A stretch of 64,000 nucleotides of DNA from Ignelater luminosus (taxonomy: Eukaryota > Arthropoda > Insecta > Coleoptera > Elateridae). The notes under the pieces are model-generated. The model was not told the origin of the DNA, searched no databases, and saw only the letters and a program-made list of their open reading frames with translations. The position numbers were made by a program, and so were the translations under genes. Positions 35,410 through 49,019 of this stretch are shown one piece after another (position 1 is the stretch's first letter; each line of letters begins with the position of its first letter). The stretch is taken from the NCBI GenBank assembly GCA_011009095.1, contig VTPC01003830.1, positions 62,001 through 126,000 on the forward strand. Reading direction: 5' to 3'.

Positions 35410-38400
35410 TACTGTATAAGTCGTGTTTTCACTATAATTTCTAATTTGAACATATAACTGACTTAGTGCCCTTTTAACTTGTTACAGTTTTATTTACTTT
35501 TGCTGTCTTTGTTTTGGTTTTGATTTCGTTTCATCGAATTCTGTTTTGAGAGCTAATTTTCATCATAATTTTCCTTTGATTTCTATAAGTGGCCTTCGGA
35601 GACTGGGACCACTTGGTTTGTGAATTGGTGAATCATTCATACTAGATTTTACATTTCAGATTGTTTAGGATATCTTATCTTCAGAAAATGAAATTGAATT
35701 TTTTAAAGATAATATCAATATCATTCAAATTTATTTTTTTTATCGTTAGAACTTTCACTTTTTGCTTTTATTTGCCCAATTTAATTTCGTGATCAAGGTA
35801 ATATTATCAAGACCAATATCAAAGTCTTTATTTATTTCTAGGTGTATTTGTCATGGTACTTTTTCATCTTATCTAAACCTGTATGGTTTAAATACAAAAA
35901 AATTGCTTGCGTTCTTAAAATTAGCGTAAATAATTTTACAAAATCCTGATAGAGATTCACAGCCAGAAGTCAATTTAAGAGCGGAAAAATCTTGTTATCG
36001 TTCGAGCAACCTTTTTACTGAAAAGAGCAAACGACTAATCTGAATGTGTCTGTTTTTCTCCGTGTAATATTTTAAATTCTCTAGCATCTTTTCAGAGAGG
36101 AGTTAAATGCTCTCTTTCTCTCCTCTGGCTAAAGATCTGTTCTGACGACCTGACAAACGCACTGTTTGATAAAGGTTTTGGTCTGTTTTCTTGTAAAGGT
36201 GCGTATACATAAAAAACAGACACGACCAAATATAACCAAACCAGCATTTTCTCACTCAAAGAGCAAACATTCGTTCGCTCGTGTTTGGTCATAATCCATC
36301 CGATGTCAAAAGAAATTATACATGTTTTTGCTTATTTCATATGAACATATTAACAGAGTTCCTCCTATGGGAATAGCTTTTCTACAGTTTGTGTCATTTT
36401 TCTAACTGGTTGTCCAACACGTTCAAGCAAATTTTCAAAATTAGTTGTAAACATTCTACAAAAGTTTTTAGATAATTCATATTCTTTTCTCATTCCAAAT
36501 CGTCTAATAACCGACTTCTACTATACGATAGATGTGCTTATTCTTCATCGTGTTTGTTTGCAGCTGTCCCCATAGTTTTTTCTTCTCTTCTTTTTACTTT
36601 TTAAAAGACTATATAAGAAAAAAACTTGATCATTAAGAAATAATAAGTCAATCTTTAAAAATTCTTGCAGTATCCAATTTAATTTTTTTAATTTAAAAGT
36701 ACCTACATTGCGCTTCGAACTATCTTGCTAGCCGATCTGTTTGACTGTTTAGTGTTATTATATGAAATCAAGTTGAAGATAAATATTTAGGCTGTCTTTT
36801 GCATAACACTGCAGGATATGTAATAACATTGTTCCCACATTCTTTCCTTTCGCAAAGTTTTCTTCATGAATACTTATTGTATCATTCTAATAGCCATTTC
36901 TTTCCTTTCTTCATCTCGTGTAAAACCATTGCCATTCTATCAATTAATTATTGATAGATATCTATTTCGTCAGCGTTTGTAATACCTTGTTTATGAATTG
37001 CTTTTCATAGTTTTGAACGTTTTATGAGTTTTCAATTTGTCTAATGTTCACAGAATTCTTTCACTACTTTGCAATTTTGTTTTGTATGTCATATTCACTC
37101 CACGTTCATTTTTATTCCGTTATACTTCTTTTACCTCTTGCTTTTCTTCACTAAAACAACTTTGAATTTGAAACATGTTTAACTTAAGATCTGATATTCG
37201 TATTTTGTACCTGATATTTACCAAGACTGAGAAACTTCGCCAGTATCTACCAAGGCAGATGTACTTATTTATTCAAAATATCTAAAGTCCTGTATTGGTC
37301 TATTGAAGACTATTTGCACAAAGAATGGGATTGTTGAGATATAATCCTCAAGAGTTAAACAGATTATATATTTCAGATGGGACACTAAACCCTAAAAAAA
37401 CCAACGCGAAGTTCAACACTTTATCTCTACACTGTATCTTTCGGGAAAGTGATCTGTACTACATTTAATTATATAGCAAGCTTCTTATGAAAAGGATAAT
37501 TTTATGGCGTCTACTAAAGTATTGACAATAAAAGAAACTATTCAATTCCATGTTTAATATGGAGTGTTTCAGATGCTTACTGTTGCTTAGTAGAATTTGT
37601 CGATGTTCTTATTTGTTTTTGGCTCCATTTTAAATGTATTCAAAATATTTAAATATTACTTTGTTTTCATATTTCACTTCTAATATTAAATATGGAAGTT
37701 TCCCTAACATACTCGAGTGCTATATTTTTGAATCTGTCAAAGTTTCTAAAAGCAATGCAAAAGCTGAATATTTTTCAATTCACAATTTATTTATAGTGAA
37801 AAGGCTTGTGCCTTGATGAGGAAGCGTCAGATGCTATATACTCATATCAATTATTTTATTTATTTTCGATCTTGCCGCCAACACCTGCTTAATTCTATAT
37901 GATTATGTTTTTTCTTCTTCTTGTTCTTCAACTACCTCTCCGCTGCGAAGATTGATGATCATCGTGACTTATTCTACTCTGCATATGTTGCTCTGAGTAA
38001 CTAACTCTTTGGAATTGCAATTAAACCATTTGCTGTGATTTCGCAGCCATAACATTTTTCTTCTTCCCGCTTTTCATATGCTGTTTTTTCCTGCTGATCG
38101 ACAATTTAAAGTTTGGCAAGAATCTTGTTTGGCTAAATACATTTATTAGGGTAATTAAAAATAGTACTTATTTGACCAAAAAGAGCATTTAGATAAAGCA
38201 TTTTTCTAAAACCAACTTCTAAATCTTAGATTGGATCTATTGAACTGAATTGGAAAACTATCGTTTATGTCTTTCTTGCTTAAGGCAAGGAGATCTAGCA
38301 TGTGGCAAGACATACATGCCAGCAAATAGTTGTTGATTCATGCACTTAATGAAGTTTTATTTTGGATTGAGGCGTCGTCTGGTCATGAGTTTAGTGTTAC

Positions 38401-39320
38401 AAAAGATGTCTTAACGCATCATCTGGCTTTAGACATTAATTTAGCAAAGATGGCTTATTTCTTGCTGCGGAGATATAACTAAGTATCAACTTGATTACAA
38501 AAAATTGTTATATTTTATAAAATTTATAATGTTTTGCGTATAAGGACAAGTAAACAATTTAAAACTGTACTTAAAATCTGGAATAAATGTTTGAATACAA
38601 AACCATAACTAAGATAAAAGCTCATATCCCATTCTTAGGAAAATATTTAATTTACGTTCGTGTAATCTGTTTCTCATTACAGATCAAATCACTTGGGCCA
38701 AAAAGTTGCGTACGAAGAAAAAGCCTATTATTGGATGATTAATGAATTTCTACTATTACACAAAAAGATGCTAATACCTATGAGACAACACTAGACAAAT
38801 TTAGGTGTCTTTCAGGCTTTATTCTGAGGTGGCATTTTGGCATGATCCTATTTTTGCTATTTCTAAGTGGCATTCTGACTGACCATGCTATTACGTTATC
38901 TTTTATAGAAAGTGGAATTTTAAATTGAGTGTACGTAAGAAACACATTAAGTAATGAGAAATGCTCAAATGCAAGTATCATTTAGTTCTCGTTAGCTTTT
39001 AATTAAAATATTTTACCTTTTACTCAAGCTTCACCACAATTTATACAATAGAATAAGCTTTACATATAGTTGTCTTTGAGAAAGAAAATGCAGGGTGGAA
39101 TAAATAAACATTTAAGTCTAATAAGTAAATAGACTGTTGTTGTTAGGACCATGAACGACCAATGACGACAATGACATAATTGTCGGGCATGTCACAAAAG
39201 TGATTTTTACAATTCAACACAAAAAGTTACAGAATTCAGTTTTAGAATTTTTAAAAATAGATAATGAATTTCTAAATAATTATTTATGCAGTACTTTCCC
39301 TCAATTCCTTTATTTTCATA
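35410..39320. other. AT-rich intergenic DNA
   Basis: No gene recognised. A perfect GTCTGTTTT / AAAACAGAC hairpin is at 36181-36221, within a locally GC-richer 36090-36300 segment that could be a small repeat. Confidence 0.5.
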
Positions 39321-39679
39321 CAGGGTGTCCCGCAAGGAATGGGCAGAACTTCGGTGGTTGATAGTAGAGGTCATTTTAAGTAAAAGAGTTTATAGTAGAT
39401 TTTATAGTCAACTGACTACGATTACCTTACTTTTTGATTAATACCTTTTTAAAAAGTACATCGGTCTCATTTTAGATCTTCGTTTCTGACAAGAGTTTTA
39501 AATACAAAAATCTTTAATTGTCTTAGCAACCAATCAAGAAATTTCACTTCAATATCACACATTGGTATCGTTTTCCAGAAAAAGAAACTATTTTGAGTTA
39601 CACTTGATTAGATTTTCATACCCTGTTGAGTTTTGTGAATCACTCCCTAAATACATTTTCATATTTAGAAAACACCCTG
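39321..39679. mobile_element. 359-bp MITE-like element with CAGGGTGT ends
   Basis: Starts CAGGGTGTCCCGCAAGG after TA (39319-39320) and ends in AACACCCTG followed by TA (39680-39681). The inverted ends match for only about 8-10 bases, but share the CAGGGTGT terminus of the 19.3-kb element. No coding capacity. It could be a diverged member of the same group or an unrelated repeat with the common insect CACCCTGTATA end. Confidence 0.5.
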
Positions 39680-39814
39680 TATACACATTTGGTTTTGTTC
39701 TTTGTTCAGTGTTAATTATAGTTATAAACTCGGAAATGTTTAATTATTGACGATTAACGAACTGAAAAAGCCTTCTCAAGATTTATTGATAATATTGCAT
39801 TGTATATGCAAATG

Positions 39815-39852
39815 TTTCGACTACCACTAATGAATACGTAGTCATCCTCAGG
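39815..39852. repeat. hairpin with TTTCGACTAC...GTAGTC and CTCAGG
   Basis: Stem GACTAC (39819-39824) / GTAGTC (39838-39843), flanked by TTTC on the left and ATCCTCAGG on the right, the same architecture as 46423-46468. It suggests a shared dispersed element. Confidence 0.55.
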
Positions 39853-42800
39853 CCTTGATACAAAAACATTAAAAAAAACTAATCACATGTTAATTCTAAT
39901 AATAAAGATATTTTAACTAACTAACTTACTTTATAAAATATTTGTAAAATGTTAAACTGGAAAAACCACATTTTATGAAAGTTCATGAACTAATAATTAT
40001 TAAAAATACTACACTATAAGAGCTCTTTTGATGGCATCGGAAATGCTTATTGTACAATTAAATTACTTTTTTTATAAATAGGATACTGTTTGTAATTGCT
40101 TCAATTTTAACTGATAACCATTAATGATTCATTATTTAACAATTTCCAGAGGAGTTGCAAATTACTAACTGTATATATACTCGTACATACATACATTAAG
40201 ATTTCATATCAAATTCCTGGAGTTAATATTAATCATCAATTTGTATGTTAATAACAGACATCATTTATACATTAGAATAGGTGATTAGAAATTTTGTGCT
40301 TTTTTTGTTTATAGGATTATCTATAATGGGTTTAATACTGCAAACGATCAAACAGTCAGAAACAGCAATAGATAGTTTAAATTTAATTTCTCCACCTGCT
40401 TATCAATGACTGTGTCCAAGAGCAGTCAGCAAGTGGCGAAAATATAATTTTCAACTCCCCCGCAAGTTCAATTTACTACTAGTGATCTTTATTGTTATTT
40501 ACAATTTTGTATTCTTGTGTCTGCAATAACTTCAATGACAGTTGGAGGAATTTTCTGTCTGAACACTTTTAACTTTTATAAATAAAAAAATCCTTTGTTT
40601 AACTTTTTAATAATTATTTTAATAAAGTTTATTGATTTTATCTTGATTTAGTTTGGCGCTAAGTAAGTAACATTCTTCTAAATAATAAATGAAGGGTAGA
40701 AATCTTTTAAAGTTTATATTCTAAGATTACCTGCTACAACCAAAATCATGAAGTAATTTGTATTTTAAGGGTATTTGAATAGGATGCTAATAGTTGCACA
40801 GATGTGAGAACGGATATAGTAGCTTACAATAGTTCTTGCCTTCAAAAATGAGGTTGCTTTATGTTACCGACAATGTACAATAAATACGAAAATGCCAACT
40901 AATGGACAATTCAAATTAAATTTGATTGATTTTGTCACAGAGAAAAGGAATACTAGTGTGAATCTCATTTCAAACACTCAAAAAGTCAGTGTACGGCTTA
41001 GGTTTTGCAAAATATTTATTTTATTTAAATGTAATTCCAACAGCCGAAGTAATTTCAAATGCCCACAATGTGCTTTTTGTGAATTAAGGGAATTTCCAGG
41101 TATACGTTTAGGGCTAGGTTAAAAGTTGTTGTTGGATTTATGACAATATCTGAAACTAAAGTGCACTAAGCTACACCAAAAAAAGCACAATCAACAATAA
41201 TATTAACTTTAAATAGCGATTTAATTCTTGAAATACGCCATAATCAACAATGTCTTCTGAATTTACTTCAACATTTGAGTAAGCAAGTGATCATTGCAGA
41301 CGCTGGCAGTGTGTAATCGTGATTACTGTTCCTGGACACAAGCAATAGTAAGCACATGAATCGAAAAATAAGTTTCACTATATTGAGTGGTTCACTTTAT
41401 CTCCAAATATCGAGGTAAGTACGTATGTATTGCGTGCTGTACAATCCCTAAGGTATATCTGATTTGAACTCGTACGTGTCGTGTCTATCTAGGAAGTGGC
41501 AAACAACTTCAAAGCTGAGAAATAGGCGTTAATAGTAGATCTAGAAAATCCCAAACTGTTATGGAGCTAAAAAGGTTTTACATTATACTGAAATTGTTTG
41601 TTAATTGCGTTTAAAATTTTTTGTTGGTGTGAGTTTTGTTTAAGAAACATCTTTTGCCTTATTTTAAAGTGACCATTTAAACTGACCAAAACAGTACTGA
41701 TTTCTGAGTAGAGTAGAGTTCTATTTTATAACCACCTTTCATACAAAATTTTGTACATAGTTCCGATATGTAATAGTAACATATAGAAAATCTACATTGT
41801 CATAAAACTACGGAAGACTTTTCTTGCCCATTTCTAAAAAAATCTCTCCACTCAGTTTAACATTCGTTAATACAGATAAACTTCTTGGTAGTATGTGAGC
41901 TTTAAGCTTACCACGAAAGTCAAGAATTGAAATTGAAATACTTTTGATACAGCATAAAACTTATCAATGGTATTCGCGCGATGTAGTTTTCTTTATATGA
42001 CTCGGCCTGTCATAACCTCCATCAGTCAGATAAGTACTTTGCATTCAACCGACTGTACAGTTTGAGGTTCTACAATAACTTCTAGTTTTGTATGTAGCTA
42101 TAGTCTTTTTCATGAATGTACTCCTGAAAGAGATATTGCCTAATAGTATTACCTACCATCTTATTCGACTTATCTTAATACAAAATTATTTACAGCAAGG
42201 AAACGGACAAATCTAGTCACTGCATCTTGGGATTTTTGTTGTAGTTCTTATTGCACATATTACAATGGCATGTGGAGTTCTGATATTTCTGTTATGGTAG
42301 TTCCAATAACAAAATATACTGCCTTTAAACTTTCTTTTTGTCTTGAACAAAAAAAAATATCATTTTACCTTCATACCATCACAAATATTGTTTCTGTGAA
42401 AAAAACTTACATCAATAAAAATCACATCTCCAGAAATAATAGTGGTATAGTGAAACATCAATTTCTAGACGGAAAATTTTGTCATTCTTCTGTGGAAAGT
42501 GCAGAATTTTGGTCATTTTGGTTTGGAAATGATAAAAAAAATGAATTTATACTGCCCTCCAAATAGCGCCATATATGGTATTTATTATTATAAAAAAATT
42601 AATAAAACTAAAAAAATGTGATAATACAGATTGATGAACTATTTTATGAGCTGTATGAAATAGACTGAAATTTAGAAACATAGATGCAAAATAACATGTT
42701 CTGAAGTTTTATTGTAGGAAGATGGAAATTCGGCAGGTGTAGTCTGAGACAGCGCCAAAAGCAAAAAGAGTAGGTACTAATCTTGAAGAGTCATGGATGG

Positions 42801-45800
42801 TAAAGAAATTCACAGCGATAAGATACACTTCTTATTCAGAATATGTCATCAAGATTGACTAACTGTTTACTCTTTCTATAATAATAAAAAGGCGTCCTCA
42901 CCACACCAAGGCACAGATCTTATGCAATTCAATATGTATTATATGAGAATAATTATCTAATTTTGCACGCCATTTGATTGGTCCGCGTGCTCCAATCCAA
43001 CACTGAAAAAAGGTAAAGGTTTGTGTACTCGATTGCGTAAGAAAGAAAAAATAAAAGTTTAGTCTAGCGACATTATAACTTATAAAAATACTATTGTCAC
43101 AGTGGAATTTTGGAATACACTGTGTAGGTGTGCTTAATTCCATTTTGGTCTCTTTTAAAGATTCTGTTTAATAAAAAGAAAAGAATTAAACATATTCGTT
43201 TAAACTATTAATTATATAATTTACTAATTGTAAGGCAAATTAACAAAATGAAAAATGCAAATACATTGTAAATAAGATTATTGGTATTTACAATATTAAA
43301 ACTAAAATAAAATGCCCTTATACTCCAGCGAAATTTATTACAATTTACAGTTAGAGAAACAAAATCGTAAAAATAACAGATTTGTTGTGTACTCGAGCCC
43401 CATACACCAAACTAACAACGGAGTCGGCGCTCATGACTGCGGGCAGATTTATAGATTAGCAACTTGGAAAATTCTGAATTCTAATGGAATTTATGAATAA
43501 AATGAATAATTATGCGTTAGCACTAAAAGATAAGATGAAATAGTAATACCTGTTTAGAGTAAAAATGACAAATTAAATGAAAATCAGAAAATCATAAGTA
43601 AAAGAAAGTATATCGTGTAGGTAAAAAAATAACAAAATAATACAGTACAGTCATAATTCAGCAATTGTCTGCCCTCTAGTGCTGTATACAATAACCGCGC
43701 CGTCTACATCGTCCTTAAGAGGACAGTAAATTATCGAGGCGGGTAACATACAGTTTCCAGTAACCCGCTATACAAATTGATTTGATTCAGGGTCGGATTA
43801 ACACGAGGGCAGAGCTTGGTCCAGAGGGACATACTGAAAAGGGATGCAAAACTTTCTTTAAAGTATAAAGATTTCTTTTTAGTTTCAGTAGTAAGAATTT
43901 TTTTAAATGTCGTATATGAATTGTATATTTTTGTTATGTTTTTTGTATTTCATAGATAGGTAGTACTTATAATAAAATGTTTTTCGTATATACCTAGTTT
44001 TTGAAATTAATGACTGAAACGGCCCATTAGAAAAGTGTCCAGAGGCGCTTCTAGTCTTAATCCGGCTCTGATTGAATTGAATACAGAAATGATTTAACTT
44101 TTTAAATCTGTTCGTTAGGATTTTAAGAATATTTATTAATGATTCATTTATGTAGGTATCTACACAAAATTAAATCTGCAATTAATCTACTCATATACGG
44201 TCCATTCCTTTTTCTTTAAAAGAGTACATCTTATAAAGATGCTTTTTGTGGACACTTCAGTATTATTATTATCAAAAGCCAGTAATTATTGAGTCTACAA
44301 CTTTCGAACAGTATAATTATATAAGCATTTTGAAATCTTTTAAGCTGTTAACATTAATCACGCTGAATCTGGATGTTAGAAAGACCAGCATCAAACTCAA
44401 ATACTTGTATCAGAAATTCATTGCTGAAATCATAACTAATGAAATACAAAACTTTAGAGATTTAGAGAGCATACTGAATTCATACATTTATGATATTGTT
44501 ACTTTATTATACTTCATGTTTGTGTTCTATATGCTATGAAAAGAATCAGGGACACATTATTGAATACCTACTTTTTTACTCCTTAACATCGGTGTTATAC
44601 TATTAACAATTTTTATATTTGCCAAAAACTCCTTTTATGTTATGCTGATTCTACTTTCTATTGTTTCATACTTCTTCATTTATACATGTTAAAAGACTTG
44701 CACAAGACCAACGATGTTATCGAATTCCATCTATTCTATAATGGCATATAAAGAAAACCAATCATTATCGCCAGAAGTGTAATGATGTAATGGGTAAAGC
44801 TTACCTTATTCACCACATCTCACTACTTATTGAAGATTCCTACTGTTTATATCATAGGACAGTGTCATGGGCGATTCATTCATCTCTCTTTTACTAACTT
44901 TTCCACAGTTCCAGGCAAGAAACGGATCGTGATTCACTATAACAATAACAATCACTCCAATTATTGTTAATAAAACACAACAAGACTAATTAAATAATTT
45001 TAATATTAAAATAGTTATGTATTTATATAACAAGAGTGAAAAGTGAAGTTTTTTCGAATAAGCAGGAAGTTTATGGCACGATGAGCGACAGCAAATCCAG
45101 ATGGTTTCCCTGTGGTACACTAGAAATCATTGGACACAAAACTTCTAATTTTCATATAGTGGGTTTCATCCCATTTTAGCCATTTAGTTCAAACTTTAAA
45201 CTGATCAGATTTAATTGTTATTTATTTATAAGATTTGTAAATTGTTATGAAAAATTATAAAATTATTTCAATTTTCAAATAATAAAAACAATTAAAAAGC
45301 TCACATAAACCAGCAAAATATAAAAAGAACAACAGGCAAAAAAATAAAAGGTTTGCCTTTTAAGTAGTATAAGCCACAAGATTTCTTGAGAAATCAGAAA
45401 CATTAATCACCTGATCTCCAAGTTAAGCAACCATAAGTGCTGACTTTTATATGGATGCGTACACTTTTAAATTATAGATAGTTAAAATTGCTCATTGAGC
45501 AAAACATGACCAGAACACGTTCTGAGCTATATGTAAAACATATATAAAGCAAAATTTTGCAAGGTGGTTCTTTCAAAATAACCAAGACATGTTCTGGACA
45601 ATTGAAAGCTACCAAAACACTAAACTTGGGTCATGGTTATTTAAAAACGCCCATAATGCATTGTGACATTATTTCCCACGAAACGTAGGCTTCACCCTAC
45701 CAGCCACTTATTGCAATCCAGCTTATTTAAAAGATTGGATTGTAGGAAAATGAAGAAATAATAATAAACTACAATAGGCTATGCCAATGCCAGTATCATT

Positions 45801-46120
45801 ACTTGTATCTATTAAAAGTTTTCATTTTTCTTCAAGTCATTTTGTCACTATTATTGCACACATTACTACAAACTTCACTTGTAGTTGCACTCACATATTA
45901 GTAACAAGTATGCCAATCGACCACATGCACATTCATATCTGTTATCAGTGGTGTTTGGATGTTTAGATAAAACCCACAGCATGTATTGTGACAAATAATG
46001 AACTTTTAAAATGCGTTGTGAACCTTTTTTAAGTAGTTACAACAGCAATTTTGTATTTTGGTACTTTCTAATCGTCCAGAATGTGTTGTGGTTGTTTAAA
46101 CGAGCATGACATAAAATTTT
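39853..46120. other. AT-rich intergenic DNA around the hAT MITE
   Basis: Frames of 60-98 codons (for example 42270-42566 and 44246-44539) have AT-driven composition and no recognisable domains. Nothing else supported. Confidence 0.5.
43788..44070. mobile_element. hAT-type MITE, 283 bp
   Basis: Inverted ends CAGGGTCGGATTAACAC (left) and, reverse-complemented, CAGAGCCGGATTAAGAC (right), close to the common hAT terminus CAGRGCCGGATTAA. Flanking 8-mers ATTTGATT and ATTGAATT agree at 6 of 8, as for a decayed 8-bp hAT target duplication. The inside is AT-rich and non-coding. Confidence 0.75.
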
Positions 46121-46250
46121 TTGGTCTGTTCCTGTAACTTTACAGGACATGTTATACATGAAGTCCACTTAGAATCTTCTCCTGCTTACAGATACATAAT
46201 CGGTATTTCGATATCTCGAATAGTTTTCGAGATAATTGAGATCGAAAATG
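46121..46250 (+). repeat. direct repeat, left copy (beside LINE 3' end)
   Basis: About 125 bp that recur at 49463-49600 in the same orientation at roughly 90% identity by eye. Shared landmarks: TTGGTCTGTT, ACTTTACAGGACATGTTATA, TTAGAATCTTCTCCTG, ACAGATACATAATCGGTATT and TCGATATCTCGAAT. It includes a small palindrome (CCTGTAA...TTACAGG) and the TCTCGAA...TTCGAGA hairpin. Confidence 0.85.
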
Positions 46251-46262
46251 ACGATTTTTCAA

Positions 46263-46286
46263 AATAATAATAATAATAATAATAAT
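46263..46286 (-). repeat. (AAT/ATT)n microsatellite = 3' tail of the LINE
   Basis: Seven to eight AAT units on the plus strand, lying exactly where the LINE's 3' terminal sequence (plus-strand CCTTATTCCAACAGCC) ends. CR1/jockey LINEs often end in a short simple repeat, so this marks the element's 3' boundary. Confidence 0.65.
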
Positions 46287-46422
46287 CCTTATTCCAACAG
46301 CCTTAGGCCAGTTATAGGAATGGAATACATAAATATTAAATACAAAATGTGACGAAGATCCATTGCTTACGGTGTATTGTTGGGTATTAAAATGGTACTT
46401 CCTTAAGTCAGAAACGATTTTT

Positions 46423-46468
46423 ATTTCACTACCGGTTTCGATGATAAACCATCATCTTCAGGTGAAAA
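46423..46468. repeat. nested hairpin with GGTTTCG...TCTTCAGG motif
   Basis: TTTCGATGAT-loop-ATCATCTTCAGG forms a 6-bp inner stem, and outer arms TTTCAC / GTGAAA close a longer hairpin. It lies inside the region taken as the LINE 3'UTR. A similar motif, TTTCGACTAC...GTAGTC with a following CTCAGG, is at 39815-39852. Confidence 0.6.
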
Positions 46469-46997
46469 ATGTCAGTTTTATTCTATAAGTTGAAGTAAAA
46501 TACATTTTTCTAAAAGCTGTATTAGTTAATTACATATATAATCTATCTGTTTGATTATTTTTTATTTTTATGAAATAATTAAGATATTCTTTGTTTCTTT
46601 GTTTAGAATAATTTGTTTGCTTGTCTTTTTACATTAATTACTTTTTTATTAAATACAAAAATTAACGTTATGTGTGGTTTGTAGCATAATAAAATACAAC
46701 ATCTGTAACATTGAAAACTAAATATAGAGAAATAAGAACAAAACCATGCAAAATGTAAAAGATAGATAAAAGATGTAAGTAATGATATTTAGTAATTGTA
46801 TAAATTGTATAATAATATTGTAAATTGTATAAATAAGAATATATACATTGTCAGATTTCAATAAAAATTATGTGTCACACAAGTTACATATGGTATTTTA
46901 AACAATAAAACAACAACAAACATAAATAAAATCAATGTAAATAGCAAAATCTAAAAAAGACGAACAATCCTTCTATAATATGGAAATATCACACTTT

Positions 46998-47291
46998 TTA
47001 ATAAGACTTGCATGAGTCATTAAATAAATCAAAATTATGTATTTTATAAAGATTATTTGCATCATTTAATATTGTGCCGATAGATGAATATGTGTCAAAA
47101 GTTTTAAAAAGTACTGTTCGTGGTCTGTATCTGATATGAGGAACTATAATACGATATTTATGTAATAATTGCTTGCAATCAGTTTGATAATGGAGAACCT
47201 TATAAATCGTAAAGACGGATATCAACCTACGTCTGACTTCTAGTCTCTGGATTTTTAATTTCATGATATCTAAAATTAGGAAATATTTCAT
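46998..47291 (-). pseudogene. LINE ORF2 C-terminal fragment
   Basis: Open frame of 97 codons continuing the same LINE after a frame change. It carries LKIQRLEVRRRLISVF and YKVLHYQTDCKQLL followed by VPHIRYRPR, which matches the conserved C-terminal wording of insect jockey/CR1 ORF2 (LExRR...YK...iDcp.LL...VP..xxR). Not an independent gene. Confidence 0.7.
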
Positions 47292-47370
47292 ACTTTCTAA
47301 GGCGAAGATGTCTTAAAAAACATTTTTGAACACGTTCAATAAGATCAACATTTGTATATGAATTAGGTGA

Positions 47371-48420
47371 TCATATTACAGCAGCGTATTCCAATTTTGA
47401 ACGAACATATGCGTTGTATAAAATTAAGGTAGTCTCAGTTGAGAAACTTTTACTATTTCGCAAAACCCACCCTAACATACGGTACGCTTCTTTTGTACAT
47501 TCCTGAATATGACCATGGAAGTTAAAAGTGGACATGAATAATGCGCCTAGATCTTTAATTTCCGATACTCGTTGTAAAGTGATATCGTTAATTGTGTAAT
47601 TATGAATAATTTCAGTTTTCTTTTGATTAAATGAAATAACCTTACATTTGTTAATGTTAAGTTCTAGTTCATTGTTATTGTACCAGCTGGTTAAGCGATT
47701 TAGATTGTCTTTAAGAATTGAACAATCATGGCTATTGTTTATTTTATGAAAAAGTCTAACATCATCCGCATAGAAGAGTTTTGCTTGATTGAATGCACCA
47801 AGGCAAATCATTTATGAATAGTAAATATAAAAGAGACCCTAACATCGACCCTGAAGTTGGAATAACATCTTTTGAAGTAGAACTGTTGAAACGTACAGAC
47901 ATCGTTCTTTCTGCAAGATAAGACTTCAAAAAAGTTAATAGTTTATTATTGAAACCTAAAGCATTTAATTTATAAAGAAGAACTTCGAAGCTTATTTTGT
48001 CAAATGCTTTAGTGGAATCTAAGTAGATGACATCCGTTTGACATTTGTTTTGAATGTTTTCCGAGACATAATCCGCAAAAATAAGTTGGTGACTGTTGAT
48101 TTTTTAGGTAAAAAACCGTGTTGATGTTCGCTTAAAGTTGATTTAACCATATCATTTCGAATACTTTACTAAATACGTTTAATACTGCTACTGGACGATA
48201 ATTTTCCACTGCATTTTTATCACCTGACTTGTAAATTGGTTTGATCCAAGCTTTTTTAAGATGATTTGGAAATTTTTCGGTTTTTAAACTAAGATTAAAA
48301 ATTGTCATTAAAGGTTCAACTAAGAACTCAGATAAGCCTTATACTAAGTAAGCAGGGATATCATCCACACCAGGTGCAGCTCTGGGCTTTAAATGCTTAA
48401 TGGCTTCAGAAACTTGTTCA
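47371..48420 (-). pseudogene. LINE reverse transcriptase domain relic
   Basis: Minus-strand translation gives the RT blocks in order across several frames: KPRAAPGVDDIPAYL (about 48390), FNLSLKTEKFPNHLKKAWI, PIYKSGDKN then VENYRPVAVLNVFSK (about 48200), DVIYLDSTKAFDKI (about 48020), PTSGSMLGSLLYLLFINDL (about 47850) and FYADDVRLF (the catalytic YADD, about 47770). The thumb region follows in the open frame 47371-47811 (NRLTSWYNNNELELNINKCK). In-frame stops occur near 48340 and 48140, with frame changes near 48120 and 47815. Confidence 0.85.
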
Positions 48421-49019
48421 CTAGAAACATTTTGTATTATAATACAATCTGTTTCATAATCTAGGGAACTATGATTTTTTCTATTACTTTTAACAGATGA
48501 AGAATAAACGGAACTAAAGTATTCGGCAAAAGCAGAGGCAGTGGAACTGTCTTCTGTGTATGACGTATCCTTATATCTTACTACCAGTAACTGATTAGCA
48601 ATTTTGTTCTTGTTATTTATAAAGTTCTAAAACTTCTTAGGTTCAATGCATATTTGATCTGAACGTACTCATCTATAATACTTTAAAAAATATCATAAAA
48701 TTTATTCAGTGCTATGTTAATATCGATTTCGTATTGCATAAATGTCCAATCTATGAACTTTATTTTATCATAGATTAGTTAAAAATTAGCTTTCTTAAAG
48801 TTATACAAGCAATTATTTTATTTAGTTTTGCAGTCCCCAGACTTAGGTAGTTTAAAATTTATATTTAAAGGTGGATGATAGGTCAAATCTACCTTAACAA
48901 GTGGTAGAAGTTCTTTTTTACTACACATTGAAGGTTAGTTAATATTAAATCTAAAGTGGAGTTTTTTGAATTTAAAACATTATTAACAGAAAGTAGATTG
49001 TGGAACTGAACAAAATCAT

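Noticed and set aside
36092..36292. Small secreted protein (MLVWLYLVVSVFYVY signal-like segment)
   Set aside because: The apparent signal is a product of T-rich sequence around a hairpin; no promoter, splice or homology support.
46423..46468. Hammerhead ribozyme (minus strand CTGAAGA ... GAAAC)
   Set aside because: The core-like strings are present, but the flanks pair with each other to extend one hairpin rather than forming separate stems I and III, and no cleavage-site triplet is positioned. The 39.8-kb copy has an extra base before stem II.
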